Shown here piece after piece: positions 15,017 through 22,241 of a stretch of 30,385 nucleotides of DNA (position 1 is its first letter; every line of letters starts with the position of its first letter). The translations under genes and the position numbers were made by a program. This stretch comes from an uncultured Oscillospiraceae bacterium (lineage in GTDB: Bacteria > Bacillota > Clostridia > Oscillospirales > Acutalibacteraceae). The notes under the pieces are model-generated. The model was not told the origin of the DNA and made no database searches. It saw only the letters and a list, made by a program, of their open reading frames with translations. The DNA is taken from contig URGH01000028.1 in NCBI GenBank assembly GCA_900547305.1, forward strand, positions 1 through 30,385, given 5' to 3'.

Positions 15017-15044
15017 ATTGCAGTAATAAAAAGGGGAGTTAATT

Positions 15045-15898
15045 ATGGCAAAACAGAAAAAACTCAAAGGATTGATAACGGTTGCGGTTACGGTGATACT
15101 GGTTATTCTGCTGTCAGCCGGAACAAGTATTGTTGTAAATAAGCAGGGCGCTAAAGGTGACAAGGGCGACCAAGGTGAGCAAGGTATATAGGGCGCTAAG
15201 GGCGACAAAGGTGATAAAGGCGAACAGGGTATACAAGGTGAAAAAGGCGACACAGGCGCACAAGGCGATACCGGCAGGGGAATTGCTAAAACAGAGATTA
15301 TAGACGGTTATTTATGGGTTACATATACAGACGATACAACTCAATCATTTAATATAGGAAAAGCTTCAGAAAATGATGAAATAAGCGATGGAAATTTCGT
15401 CTATGTTTTGCAATCCGATGGAACATACGGAATTAAGGCAGAAAAAAATTTCTCTTTAAGCGATGTGAATATACCCGATTCATATAACGGGATTACTATT
15501 ACTAAGATATTGGAAAACGGATTTAGAGATTGTACCAGCATTAAAAATTTAACTATACCGTCCGGAGTACAGCAAATAGGCGCTAATGCGTTTTACAATA
15601 CAAGTTTGGAAACAGCGGTTCTTGAAGAATCGGAAAAATGGGTGGCCGGTTTGGAGGGATTTGAATATGAATCGTTTTCTATATACGATTCTTACGGCTA
15701 TAGTGATAAAAATACTGTAACGAGAGTGGCAATAGTAAAATACGATATAAGTGATACAAAAAAGCGGCAAAAGCCCTGAAAGGACCGGTAGAACTTAATA
15801 CCGTGACTAATGTCGATAGCGATGGATACACGGGCAAAAGAACGTATGAATATAAATATAAGTATATTTATTGGTGCAATTGGTCAAAATTAAAATAA
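15045..15898 (+). pseudogene. Collagen-like / LRR surface protein, disrupted
   Basis: The ATG at 15045 follows AAGGGGAG. The product starts with a short basic segment and a membrane anchor or signal (LITVAVTVILVILLSAGTSIVV), then Gly-X-Y collagen-like repeats (GAKGDKGDQGEQGI, GDKGEQGIQGEKGDTGAQ). An in-frame TAG at 15189-15191 replaces a Gln codon seen in the matching repeat unit. After it, the frame continues through a linker (KTEIIDGYLWVTYTDDT) and one BspA-type leucine-rich repeat (GFRDCTSIKNLTIPSGVQQI, GANAFYNTSLE). It ends at a TGA at 15777-15779 just after A-AAA-AAG (15758-15764). In the -1 frame, coding sense continues as AAKALKGPVELNTVTNVD and on to a TAA at 15896-15898. Two lesions suggest a pseudogene; a programmed -1 shift is the alternative for the second. 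Confidence 0.75.
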
Positions 15899-15926
15899 AA
15901 ATATTGCAGCAAAGGAGCGTAAAGCA

Positions 15927-16274
15927 ATGATAACTGACAGCAGAAAAAGAATAATTAAAATTTCGGCGGCGGTAAATGAAAAAGATATTGAACATATGAA
16001 ATTATACATACTCGGCGCCGTTCACGGGTTTACGGCTGCGGCGGGAAGTAAAAGCTTTACGGTAAGGGATATTTTCGGCAATGAAAACCGAAATTGGAAC
16101 GGAACGCCCATTCAGGAGATTTATAATTACTATATTAAGGTATTGCCGCATAAAGATGCCGCCGAAAGGGCGGCACAGGATTTGGGAAAGCTCTTGCGCA
16201 AAGTATTGACGGAAGACAAATATGAATATGAGGAGGAATCGGGAAACCGCGAATGTATTTATCGCAGGGTTTAA
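15927..16274 (+). CDS. Hypothetical protein, 115 residues
   Basis: I do not recognise this protein. It has a good ribosome binding site (AAAGGAG before the ATG at 15927), no signal peptide and no membrane segment. Visible features are a helical N terminus (ISAAVNEKDIEHMKLYILGA), an aromatic, Asn-rich centre (FTVRDIFGNENRNWNGTPIQ) and a C-terminal charged helical part (ERAAQDLGKLLRKVLTEDKY). The NWNGTP-x-IYNYY core looks like a conserved small domain rather than random sequence. It lies 28 bases after the disrupted surface-protein gene and may share its transcript. Composition is more typical of the host than its flanks. Confidence 0.65.
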   Translation: MITDSRKRIIKISAAVNEKDIEHMKLYILGAVHGFTAAAGSKSFTVRDIFGNENRNWNGTPIQEIYNYYIKVLPHKDAAERAAQDLGKLLRKVLTEDKYEYEEESGNRECIYRRV

Positions 16275-16392
16275 TTTATACATTTTGCCGCGCGTTTTTA
16301 TGCTAAAAGTTAATTTTTGACATTTATTAGGCGGTTAAATATTTGGTTTTTTTGTTTATTTAGAATTTTTCACAGAAAAACGCAAATTTTAC

Positions 16393-16421
16393 TTGATTTT
16401 TGTAAAATTATGTGTTATAAT
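16393..16421 (+). promoter_or_regulatory. SigA promoter of the small gene at 16451
   Basis: TTGATT (16393-16398), 17 bases and TATAAT (16416-16421), with TGT before the -10 element (extended -10). It nearly repeats the promoter at 14758. Start near 16428, about 23 bases before the gene. Confidence 0.7.
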
Positions 16422-16450
16422 ATGGAAAAACTTTAATGGAGATACAAAAA

Positions 16451-16708
16451 ATGCGGTATATTTACAAAGTAAGAAAAGATATTTTGGAAATTGATGAAGA
16501 AAATCACACTGTATACGGAATTGACGTAATACATAACTCTGCTGTTGTGAAATCGGCGGGCAATTTGTTTTGCGACAGAGAAACCGCCGAGAATTTTGCG
16601 AAGCTATGCGACAATGAGAACATACCGCCCGAAAGGATAGAATCCGCCGCGGCGGAAATTTTAGACAGCTCGGAAAAGGATTTACAATTTACCGATATAT
16701 GCGGATAA
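16451..16708 (+). CDS. Small cytosolic protein, possibly DUF6514-like
   Basis: An 85-residue protein starting MRYIYKVRKDILEI, then the central phrase HTVYGIDVIHNSAVVKSAG and a C-terminal helical part with AENFAKLCDNENIPPERIES. The order of a beta-rich N-terminal half with YGI, then a helix ending in L-C/N-x-N-x-I/L-x-P, resembles the small DUF6514 family of Clostridia, whose function is unknown; I hold this loosely. The ATG at 16451 is preferred over the in-frame ATG at 16436 because GGAGAT (16438-16443) lies 7 bases ahead of it. It has its own consensus promoter and a strong hairpin downstream, so it is a single-gene unit that is probably well expressed. Confidence 0.7.
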   Translation: MRYIYKVRKDILEIDEENHTVYGIDVIHNSAVVKSAGNLFCDRETAENFAKLCDNENIPPERIESAAAEILDSSEKDLQFTDICG

Positions 16709-16718
16709 TATAATTGTA

Positions 16719-16753
16719 AACCGCTGCCCGCATTGCGGCTGCGGGCAGCGGTT
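16719..16753 (+). terminator. Perfect 14-bp hairpin after the small gene
   Basis: AACCGCTGCCCGCA (16719-16732) pairs perfectly with TGCGGGCAGCGGTT (16740-16753) around a 7-base loop. The stem is very stable but no T run follows, so it may stabilise the 3' end or terminate with help. Confidence 0.5.
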
Positions 16754-16781
16754 ATAAAGTTAAAAGCGATACATAAAAAGG

Positions 16782-16830
16782 CATAAAACAGCGGGCGCAC
16801 GGAAGATACAAGTGCGCCTGCCGTTTTATG
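16782..16830. terminator. Long hairpin between convergent genes
   Basis: CATAAAAC..GGCGCAC (16782-16800) pairs with GTGCGCC..GTTTTATG (16812-16830), 19 bp with one mismatch and one G-U pair. On the minus strand it is followed by CTTTTT, so it probably ends transcription of the leftward deacetylase gene. Confidence 0.5.
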
Positions 16831-16867
16831 TGCGTTTATTCGTTAAAACAGTTCTTTTAAATATGTC

Positions 16868-16891
16868 AGGTACCCGAAAGGGTGCTTTTTT
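16868..16891 (+). terminator. Rightward terminator before pdaB's 3' end
   Basis: AGGTACCC, a GAAA tetraloop and GGGTGCTT (two G-U pairs), then a T run through 16891. It faces rightward and would stop any read-through from the small gene into the antisense of pdaB. Confidence 0.55.
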
Positions 16892-16893
16892 AA

Positions 16894-17652
16894 TTATTCG
16901 GCTGCGGCGGGGCACTGCTTGCCGGTATGGTCTATTGTGTAGTTATCCTTTAAAATAAGGTCACTTATAAACACAAACTCATAGCCCTGCTCTTTTAAGC
17001 ATTTAAGTATACCCGGCAGTGCCTCTGGGGTGTGGTCGGCGTCGTTGTGGAAAAGCACTATACTGCCGTTAGTCACCTTGCTTGTGACCCTTTTAAAAAT
17101 GCTGTCCGGGGTAGCGCTGTCTTTCCAGTCAAGACTGTCAACCGACCACTGGATAGTTTTCATATTAAGGCTGTCTACCGTTTCTATAAGCGCGTTGTCG
17201 TAATCGCCGTAGGGCGGGCGCAAAAGCGTGGGGCAAACACCGGTAATCGCCTTTATTTTGCTGTTGCAGCTTTCAAGCTCATCACGCATTTGCTGCTTTG
17301 ATAATTGCGGCATATGCGGGTGGGTGTTGGAGTGATTTTGCACCTGGTGTCCCGCGTCGGAAAGCGCTTTGACAGATTCGGGGTATTTATCCACCCACGA
17401 GCCGACAACGAAAAACGTCGCGGGTACATTGTATTCTTTTAAAATATCTATAAGCGTCTGGGTGTCGTCATTGCCCCAAGCTGCATCGAATGAAATTGCG
17501 ACCTGCTTTTTCTCGGTTTCAACGCAGTAGATAGGCAGCTTTCGGTCGTTTCCGGCAAATGCGGCTGCAGAGCCTATAACAACGGCGATTACCGCAATAA
17601 GCGCGCATATGCCGAGCATAAGCTGTTTTTTGGTTATTATAAGAAATCTCAT
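16894..17652 (-). CDS. pdaB: Polysaccharide deacetylase, sporulation PdaB type
   Basis: A 252-residue carbohydrate esterase family 4 protein. A basic start and one membrane segment (about 10-33, QLMLGICALIAVIAVVIG) anchor it outside the cytosol. The NodB domain carries ISFDAAWGND (Asp56, Asp62), the metal motif NHSNTHPHM (His107, His111), LLRPPYGDYD, WSVDSLDW and VLFHN. The FDAAWG form and the HPHM variant are specific for PdaB, a sporulation protein needed for spore cortex maintenance in Bacillus. GGGAG lies about 9 bases ahead of the ATG. It is transcribed leftward, alone, between the accessory island and the barstar gene, and with ypeB supports an endospore-forming host. Confidence 0.9.
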   Translation of the reverse strand: MRFLIITKKQLMLGICALIAVIAVVIGSAAAFAGNDRKLPIYCVETEKKQVAISFDAAWGNDDTQTLIDILKEYNVPATFFVVGSWVDKYPESVKALSDAGHQVQNHSNTHPHMPQLSKQQMRDELESCNSKIKAITGVCPTLLRPPYGDYDNALIETVDSLNMKTIQWSVDSLDWKDSATPDSIFKRVTSKVTNGSIVLFHNDADHTPEALPGILKCLKEQGYEFVFISDLILKDNYTIDHTGKQCPAAAE

Positions 17653-17683
17653 TTTAACGGTCTCCCTTTTGTTTTCTAATAAA

Positions 17684-17712
17684 GAATATGTATGCCTGCT
17701 TGTATACTATTC
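17684..17712 (-). promoter_or_regulatory. Possible SigG promoter of pdaB
   Basis: On the minus strand: GAATA, 17 bases and CATATTC, about 30 bases ahead of pdaB. The forespore sigma-G consensus is roughly GHATR - 17/18 - CATWHTA, so this is a 5/5 and 6/7 match. Spore-specific expression of pdaB is known in Bacillus; the promoter here is inference. Confidence 0.3.
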
Positions 17713-17739
17713 TTTAAAATTCAACACAGAAATATTTAA

Positions 17740-17768
17740 TTGTCATTGGACGGAATATAAGGTATAAT
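17740..17768 (+). promoter_or_regulatory. SigA promoter of the barstar gene
   Basis: TTGTCA (17740-17745), 17 bases and TATAAT (17763-17768). Start near 17775, about 15 bases ahead of the gene, just enough for the AAGGAG site. Confidence 0.7.
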
Positions 17769-17789
17769 TATGTAGCCAAGGAGAAGAGT

Positions 17790-18068
17790 ATGAAAAATAT
17801 TGTTGTGGATTTTTCCTTATGCAAATATCCTATGGATCTGCATAAGGAAATAAGAGAAAAATTAGATTTGCCCGAATGGTACGGCAACAATTTAAGCGCT
17901 TTATGGGATATGCTGACAGGTTTTATAGAAACGCCTGTCAGTATAACTGTGATATTTAAGCCTGAAACCAAGGCGGCAGAAAATTTAAAGGAAAATGTTT
18001 TGAAAATAATCGAAACCTTTAAAGAGGCGGCAGAGGAAGAAAAAATAGAGTTTAATTGCGATATGTAA
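17790..18068 (+). CDS. Barstar-family ribonuclease inhibitor
   Basis: A 92-residue protein of the barstar family, which blocks barnase-type and related ribonucleases by covering the active site. It opens MKNIVVDFSLCKYPMDLHKE (the first strand and helix) and carries the family core LDLPEWYGNNLSALWDMLTG, where the aromatic-Gly-Asn and Asp residues contact the nuclease. The C-terminal helix and final strand KIEFNCDM complete the fold. No barnase/EndoU-like toxin, secretion gene or WXG/LXG protein is adjacent, so it is an orphan immunity protein or has a housekeeping target. It has its own promoter and good ribosome binding site. Confidence 0.85.
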   Translation: MKNIVVDFSLCKYPMDLHKEIREKLDLPEWYGNNLSALWDMLTGFIETPVSITVIFKPETKAAENLKENVLKIIETFKEAAEEEKIEFNCDM

Positions 18069-18106
18069 AATCAAAGCGCAACTTCTTAAAATTTACATAT
18101 TAGCAA

Positions 18107-18135
18107 TTGACTTTACGGGGCGGTTATTGTAAAAT
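18107..18135 (+). promoter_or_regulatory. SigA promoter of the pyrH-polC block
   Basis: TTGACT (18107-18112), 17 bases and TAAAAT (18130-18135), about 45 bases before pyrH. The following eight genes run in the same direction with short gaps. Confidence 0.6.
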
Positions 18136-18181
18136 AAATTTGATAATATATTGCTGTACGGCGGAACGGAGATAATACAAT

Positions 18182-18886
18182 ATGAAACCTGTTTATAAAC
18201 GTATACTTTTAAAGCTCAGCGGCGAGGTGCTTGCCGGCGAAAAGGGCGTGGGAATTGATTTTGACAAGGTGCTTGAGGTGTGCGCAAGCGTTAAGGAATG
18301 TGTGGATATGGGGGTTGAGGTTGCCATTGTTGTGGGCGGCGGAAACTTCTGGCGCGGGCGCTCCAGCGGCAAAATGGATAGAACCAGAGCTGACCATATG
18401 GGTATGCTTGCAACCTCTATAAATGCGCTGGCGCTTGCCGACGCGCTGGAGCAGCTAGGCGTTACCGCGCGCGTTCAAACCGCTATTGAAATGCGTCAGA
18501 TAGCCGAGCCTTATATTCGCAATAAGGCGGTAAGGCACCTTGAAAAGGGCAGAGTGGTAATTTTCGGCTGCGGCACTGGCAACCCGTTCTTCTCGACCGA
18601 TACCGCCGCGGCTTTACGCGCCGCCGAAATTGGAGCGGATGTAATATTTAAGGCAACCAATGTTGACGGCGTTTACGACAGCGACCCCAAGCTCAACCCC
18701 GAAGCTAAGAAATATGACACCCTCTCGCATATAGACGTATTGAAGGACGGACTGCACGTTATGGACAGCACCGCCGCCTCGCTTTGTATGGATAACAGCA
18801 TTGAAATACTCGTTTTCAACCTTAACGACCCGCACAATATTGTAAAGGCGATAACAGGCGAGCATATCGGAACAATTGTTAAATAA
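18182..18886 (+). CDS. pyrH: UMP kinase
   Basis: A 234-residue bacterial UMP kinase of the amino-acid-kinase fold, which phosphorylates UMP to UDP for RNA and sugar-nucleotide synthesis. Landmarks are RILLKLSGEVLAGEKGVGID at the N terminus, VAIVVGGGNFWRGR (UMP site), DRTRADHMGMLATSINALAL, IFGCGTGNPFFSTDTAAALR and KATNVDGVYDSDP, which bind the phosphates and base. CGGAG stands ahead of the ATG. In most bacteria rpsB and tsf lie directly upstream; here they are replaced by barstar and pdaB, so the block has its own promoter. frr follows after 24 bases. Confidence 0.97.
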   Translation: MKPVYKRILLKLSGEVLAGEKGVGIDFDKVLEVCASVKECVDMGVEVAIVVGGGNFWRGRSSGKMDRTRADHMGMLATSINALALADALEQLGVTARVQTAIEMRQIAEPYIRNKAVRHLEKGRVVIFGCGTGNPFFSTDTAAALRAAEIGADVIFKATNVDGVYDSDPKLNPEAKKYDTLSHIDVLKDGLHVMDSTAASLCMDNSIEILVFNLNDPHNIVKAITGEHIGTIVK

Positions 18887-18910
18887 TATAGTAGTAAGGA
18901 GATTTTGTTT

Positions 18911-19465
18911 ATGAAAGAGTTACTTAAAAATACCGAGGAAAAAATGAATAAAACCGTTGCCGTGCTTGAAAGGGACTATAAGTCTATAAGAGCGGGCAGA
19001 GCAAACGTTTCGGTGCTTGACCGCGTTACGGTGGATTATTACGGCTGCCCGACGCCGATACAGCAAATGGCGGCGGTATCTGTTCCCGAGCCGCGCATTT
19101 TAATGATTCAGCCTTGGGACGCAACTACCCTAAAGGACATTGAAAAGGCAATTTTAACCTCCGATATAGGCATAAACCCGCAGAACGACGGCAGGGTTAT
19201 ACGCCTTTCCTTCCCCCCGCTTACAGAGGAACGCCGTAAGGATATTGTTAAAGAGGTGCGCAAAGCGGCTGAGGAAAACAAGGTGGCAATACGCAACACC
19301 CGCCGCGACGCGATTGAAAAGCTGAAAGCGCTTAAAAAGGCGAACACAATAACCGAGGATGACGTTGCCGACGGCGAAAAGAAAATTCAGAATTTAACCG
19401 ATAAATTCTGCAAAGAAATTGACGATTTGGCAGCTCTTAAAGAAAAGGAAATAATGGAAATATAA
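18911..19465 (+). CDS. frr: Ribosome recycling factor
   Basis: A 184-residue factor that, with EF-G, splits post-termination ribosomes. The sequence matches the family throughout: EEKMNKTVAVLERDYKSIRA, GRANVSVLDRVTVDYYG, PTPIQQMAAVSVPEPRILMI, QPWDATTLKDIEKAI, and RRKDIVKEVRKAAEENKVAI. The ATG at 18911 is chosen because AAGGAG (18896-18901) lies 9 bases before it; an in-frame TTG at 18905 is too close. It sits between pyrH and uppS, separated from uppS by a hairpin. Confidence 0.97.
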   Translation: MKELLKNTEEKMNKTVAVLERDYKSIRAGRANVSVLDRVTVDYYGCPTPIQQMAAVSVPEPRILMIQPWDATTLKDIEKAILTSDIGINPQNDGRVIRLSFPPLTEERRKDIVKEVRKAAEENKVAIRNTRRDAIEKLKALKKANTITEDDVADGEKKIQNLTDKFCKEIDDLAALKEKEIMEI

Positions 19466-19470
19466 TACTT

Positions 19471-19496
19471 GCGGGCATATTTTAATGCCCGCTTTT
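19471..19496 (+). terminator. Hairpin with T run between frr and uppS
   Basis: GCGGGCAT (19471-19478) pairs with ATGCCCGC (19485-19492) around ATTTTA, followed by TTTT. It looks like an intrinsic terminator or attenuator within an otherwise continuous block, so uppS and later genes may be transcribed at a lower level. Confidence 0.5.
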
Positions 19497-19511
19497 AAAG
19501 CAGGTGAAAAA

Positions 19512-20228
19512 TTGGGTCTGTTCGGCAAAAAAGAAAATACCGCGCGCACGCTGCCGCGCCACATTGCAATTGTTATGGACGGTAACGGCAGGTGGGCTAA
19601 AAAGCGCGGGCTGCCGCGCTCGGCGGGGCATGTATCGGGCGCTAAAACCTTTAAGACAATAGCGCGCTACTGCAATAAAATAGGGCTTGAATACTTAACC
19701 GTTTACGCTTTCTCAACCGAGAACTGGAAACGCCCGAAAGAGGAAGTGGACGGTATTATGAACCTTTTGCGCGACTATTTGAAGGACGCGGAAAATTTTA
19801 AGGATGAGAACATAAAGGTGCGCTTTTTGGGCGACCGAACACCCCTTGCAGACGATATTAGGGCGCTGATGCTTAAAAACGAGGACGGTTCAAAGGACGC
19901 TACAGGCTTAAACCTCAATATTGCCATAAATTACGGCGGGCGGGACGAAATAGTACACGCGGTTAAAAAAATAATTGCCGCGGGAATACCCGAAAGCGAT
20001 ATAACCGAACAGCTTATATCTGATAATTTATACACCGCGGGTATGCCCGACCCCGATTTTATTATAAGACCGAGCGGAGAATACAGAACCTCAAATTACC
20101 TTTTGTGGCAATCGGCTTATGCGGAATACTGGTTTTCGGATATTCTGTGGCCCGATTTTACCCCGAAGCAGCTTGATAAAGCAATAGAGGACTTTAATCA
20201 CCGCAACCGCCGATTCGGCGGCGTGTAA
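19512..20228 (+). CDS. uppS: Undecaprenyl diphosphate synthase
   Basis: A 238-residue cis-prenyltransferase that makes the C55 lipid carrier for cell-wall synthesis. HIAIVMDGNGRWAKKRG contains the catalytic Mg-binding Asp23; YLTVYAFSTENWKRPKEEV, LNIAINYGGRDEIV and the C-terminal RPSGEYRTSNYLLWQSAYAE are family signatures. The usual Thr of RTSGE is Pro here. The likely start is the TTG at 19512 (giving MGLFGKKEN), preceded by AGGTGA; the in-frame ATG at 19485 lies inside the right arm of the upstream hairpin and has no ribosome binding site. cdsA follows after 16 bases. Confidence 0.93.
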   Translation: MGLFGKKENTARTLPRHIAIVMDGNGRWAKKRGLPRSAGHVSGAKTFKTIARYCNKIGLEYLTVYAFSTENWKRPKEEVDGIMNLLRDYLKDAENFKDENIKVRFLGDRTPLADDIRALMLKNEDGSKDATGLNLNIAINYGGRDEIVHAVKKIIAAGIPESDITEQLISDNLYTAGMPDPDFIIRPSGEYRTSNYLLWQSAYAEYWFSDILWPDFTPKQLDKAIEDFNHRNRRFGGV

Positions 20229-20244
20229 AAGGAGCGTAAAAATT

Positions 20245-21096
20245 ATGAAAACCCGAATTATTTCAGGCGCGGTTATGATAATTATAGCGGCGGCGGTGAT
20301 AACCTTAGGTATGACGGTAAACCCGCTTTTTATAACCGCCTGCATTGCGTTTTTAGCTGCTGTGGGAATTTACGAGCTTTTGCACAATGCCGCGAAAATT
20401 AAGTCTAAGGCGGCAATAATAGGCGCCTGCACCTATGTGGTGCTTATGGTGTTTGCAATAGACGGCAGCACCGGGGCCAGACTTCAGCAGGTGTTTGACG
20501 GCACGCACAAGGCATATATAAAATTAACCTTTACTTTGGCGCTGAGCGTTATTTACTTTATATATTCAGCTGCGGTAACGCTTAAAAACCACAAGACCTT
20601 TGAGCTTTCGCATATCGCCTTTCTTTGCGGTATGCCTATACCCGTGGCTTTTGCGTTCAGCTCGCTCGGCGTGGTAATAAACCATGAGCACGGGCTTTAT
20701 TACCTTTTTATGCTGCTCAACTTTTCAAGCGTGTGCGACGCAGGCGCGTATTTTGTGGGCAGCACGTTGGGTAAGCATAAGCTTTGCCCGAATATAAGCC
20801 CGCACAAAACGATTGAGGGCGCTGTGGGCGGAATAGTATCAAGCGTTATTGTGACATATATTCTGGGCTTTTCTTTCTCATTTGAAAAAAATCTTACAAA
20901 CGCGGCGCTTTTAACTGTGCCGTTCTGCATTTTGGGTATGATAGGCGATCTTTTCGCCTCTGCCATAAAGCGTGCGGCGGGAATTAAGGATTACGGGAAT
21001 TTAATCCCAGGTCACGGCGGAATACTTGATAGGTTTGACAGCATAATTATGACCGCCCCGCTTTTGTATTTGTTTATAGCTTTAGGGGTAATATAA
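20245..21096 (+). CDS. cdsA: Phosphatidate cytidylyltransferase
   Basis: A 283-residue integral membrane enzyme that makes CDP-diacylglycerol from CTP and phosphatidate, the branch point of phospholipid synthesis. About eight hydrophobic segments are visible. The C-terminal CDS signature is intact: SAIKRAAGIKDYGNLIPGHG followed by GILDRFDSI, which supplies the metal-binding Asp residues. Also present is DAGAYFVGSTLGKHKLCPNI followed by SPHKTIEGAVGG. Its stop overlaps dxr's start by one base. Confidence 0.95.
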   Translation: MKTRIISGAVMIIIAAAVITLGMTVNPLFITACIAFLAAVGIYELLHNAAKIKSKAAIIGACTYVVLMVFAIDGSTGARLQQVFDGTHKAYIKLTFTLALSVIYFIYSAAVTLKNHKTFELSHIAFLCGMPIPVAFAFSSLGVVINHEHGLYYLFMLLNFSSVCDAGAYFVGSTLGKHKLCPNISPHKTIEGAVGGIVSSVIVTYILGFSFSFEKNLTNAALLTVPFCILGMIGDLFASAIKRAAGIKDYGNLIPGHGGILDRFDSIIMTAPLLYLFIALGVI

Positions 21097-22235
21097 TGAA
21101 AAGGCTTTCAATTCTGGGCTCTACCGGCTCAATAGGTACGCAGGCGCTTGAAACCTGCGAAAAAAACGGCTGGGAAATAACGGCGCTGGCGGCGGGCAGA
21201 AACGTAGAGCTTGCTGAAGTGCAGGCGAGAAAATTTAATCCGCAATTTGTTGCAATGTTTGATAAAGGTGCTGCAGCCGAGCTTAAAGTAAAGCTTGCCG
21301 ATACAGATATTAAGGTATATTCGGGCGAGGAGGGCGTTATTGCCGCGGCGGAGAGCGATTGCGATACTGTGCTTAATTCGGTTGTGGGTATTGCGGGGCT
21401 GAAACCCACGCTGGCGGCAATAAATAAAGGTACTACGGTAGCCCTTGCAAATAAAGAAACGCTTGTAACGGGCGGGGAAATTGTAAACCGCCGCCTTAAA
21501 GAAACAGGCGTTAAGCTTTTGCCGGTGGATAGCGAGCACTCCGCGATTTTTCAGTCTTTGCAGGGCGCGCCCGAAAATTCACTTAAAAAAATATTGCTTA
21601 CAGCCTCGGGCGGACCGTTTTACGGCAGAAAACGAAAAGACCTTGAAAACGTAACGGTTAAGGACGCGCTTAATCACCCCAACTGGTCGATGGGCGCTAA
21701 AATAACCGTTGACTCCGCAAGCCTCATGAATAAGGGGCTTGAGGTTATAGAGGCGGTGCATTTATTCGGCGTTACGGCGGATGAAATTGAGATTTTGGTG
21801 CACAGGCAGAGCATTCTGCACTCGGCGGTGGAGCTTTGTGACGGCGCGGTTATAGCGCAGCTCGGCACGCCCGATATGCGCCTGCCCATACAGTATGCGC
21901 TGACCTACCCTGACCGCGCCGACAATGCGTTTGAACGGTTAAGCCTTACCGATATAGGCACCCTCACCTTTGAAAAGCCCGATACCGAAACCTTTAAGTG
22001 CCTGCCGCTTTGCATTAAGGCGATAAACGAGGGCGGGCTGGCGCCAACCGCGGTAAACGGAGCAAATGAAGAAGCGGTCACGCTGTTTTTGCAGGGCAAA
22101 ATTAAATTTTTGCAGATAGCCGATTTGGTTGAAAAAGCGCTTGCAGAGGTTAAAAACAAAAGGGATTTTACATTAGAGGATATTTTTGAGACTGATAAAG
22201 CGGCAAGAAAACTTGTAAGAGACAGTATTTTTTAG
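21096..22235 (+). CDS. dxr: 1-deoxy-D-xylulose 5-phosphate reductoisomerase
   Basis: A 379-residue NADPH enzyme, the first committed step of the MEP isoprenoid pathway. The nucleotide-binding loop is ILGSTGSIGTQALE (residues about 5-18). LANKETLVTGGEIV and VDSEHSAIFQSL carry substrate and metal contacts. LTASGGPF is the flexible-loop start, followed by HPNWSMGAKITVDSASLMNK. The C-terminal helical domain ends normally. Together with ispG two genes downstream it shows that the organism uses the MEP pathway, feeding UppS in the same block. Confidence 0.97.
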   Translation: MKRLSILGSTGSIGTQALETCEKNGWEITALAAGRNVELAEVQARKFNPQFVAMFDKGAAAELKVKLADTDIKVYSGEEGVIAAAESDCDTVLNSVVGIAGLKPTLAAINKGTTVALANKETLVTGGEIVNRRLKETGVKLLPVDSEHSAIFQSLQGAPENSLKKILLTASGGPFYGRKRKDLENVTVKDALNHPNWSMGAKITVDSASLMNKGLEVIEAVHLFGVTADEIEILVHRQSILHSAVELCDGAVIAQLGTPDMRLPIQYALTYPDRADNAFERLSLTDIGTLTFEKPDTETFKCLPLCIKAINEGGLAPTAVNGANEEAVTLFLQGKIKFLQIADLVEKALAEVKNKRDFTLEDIFETDKAARKLVRDSIF

Positions 22236-22241
22236 AATCGG

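Noticed and set aside
14707..15042. 111-residue open frame over the candidate RNA
   Set aside because: It has no ribosome binding site, its first internal ATG overlaps the -10 box, and it runs through a terminator hairpin and the 24-bp palindrome, so it is not a credible gene.
15189..15191. Reassigned TAG codon
   Set aside because: TAG terminates clpP, dxr and the recombinase at the expected protein ends, so the code is standard here.
15135..15275. Possible tandem-repeat or CRISPR-like array
   Set aside because: The periodicity is the 9-base Gly-X-Y codon pattern of a collagen-like domain, not spaced identical repeats.
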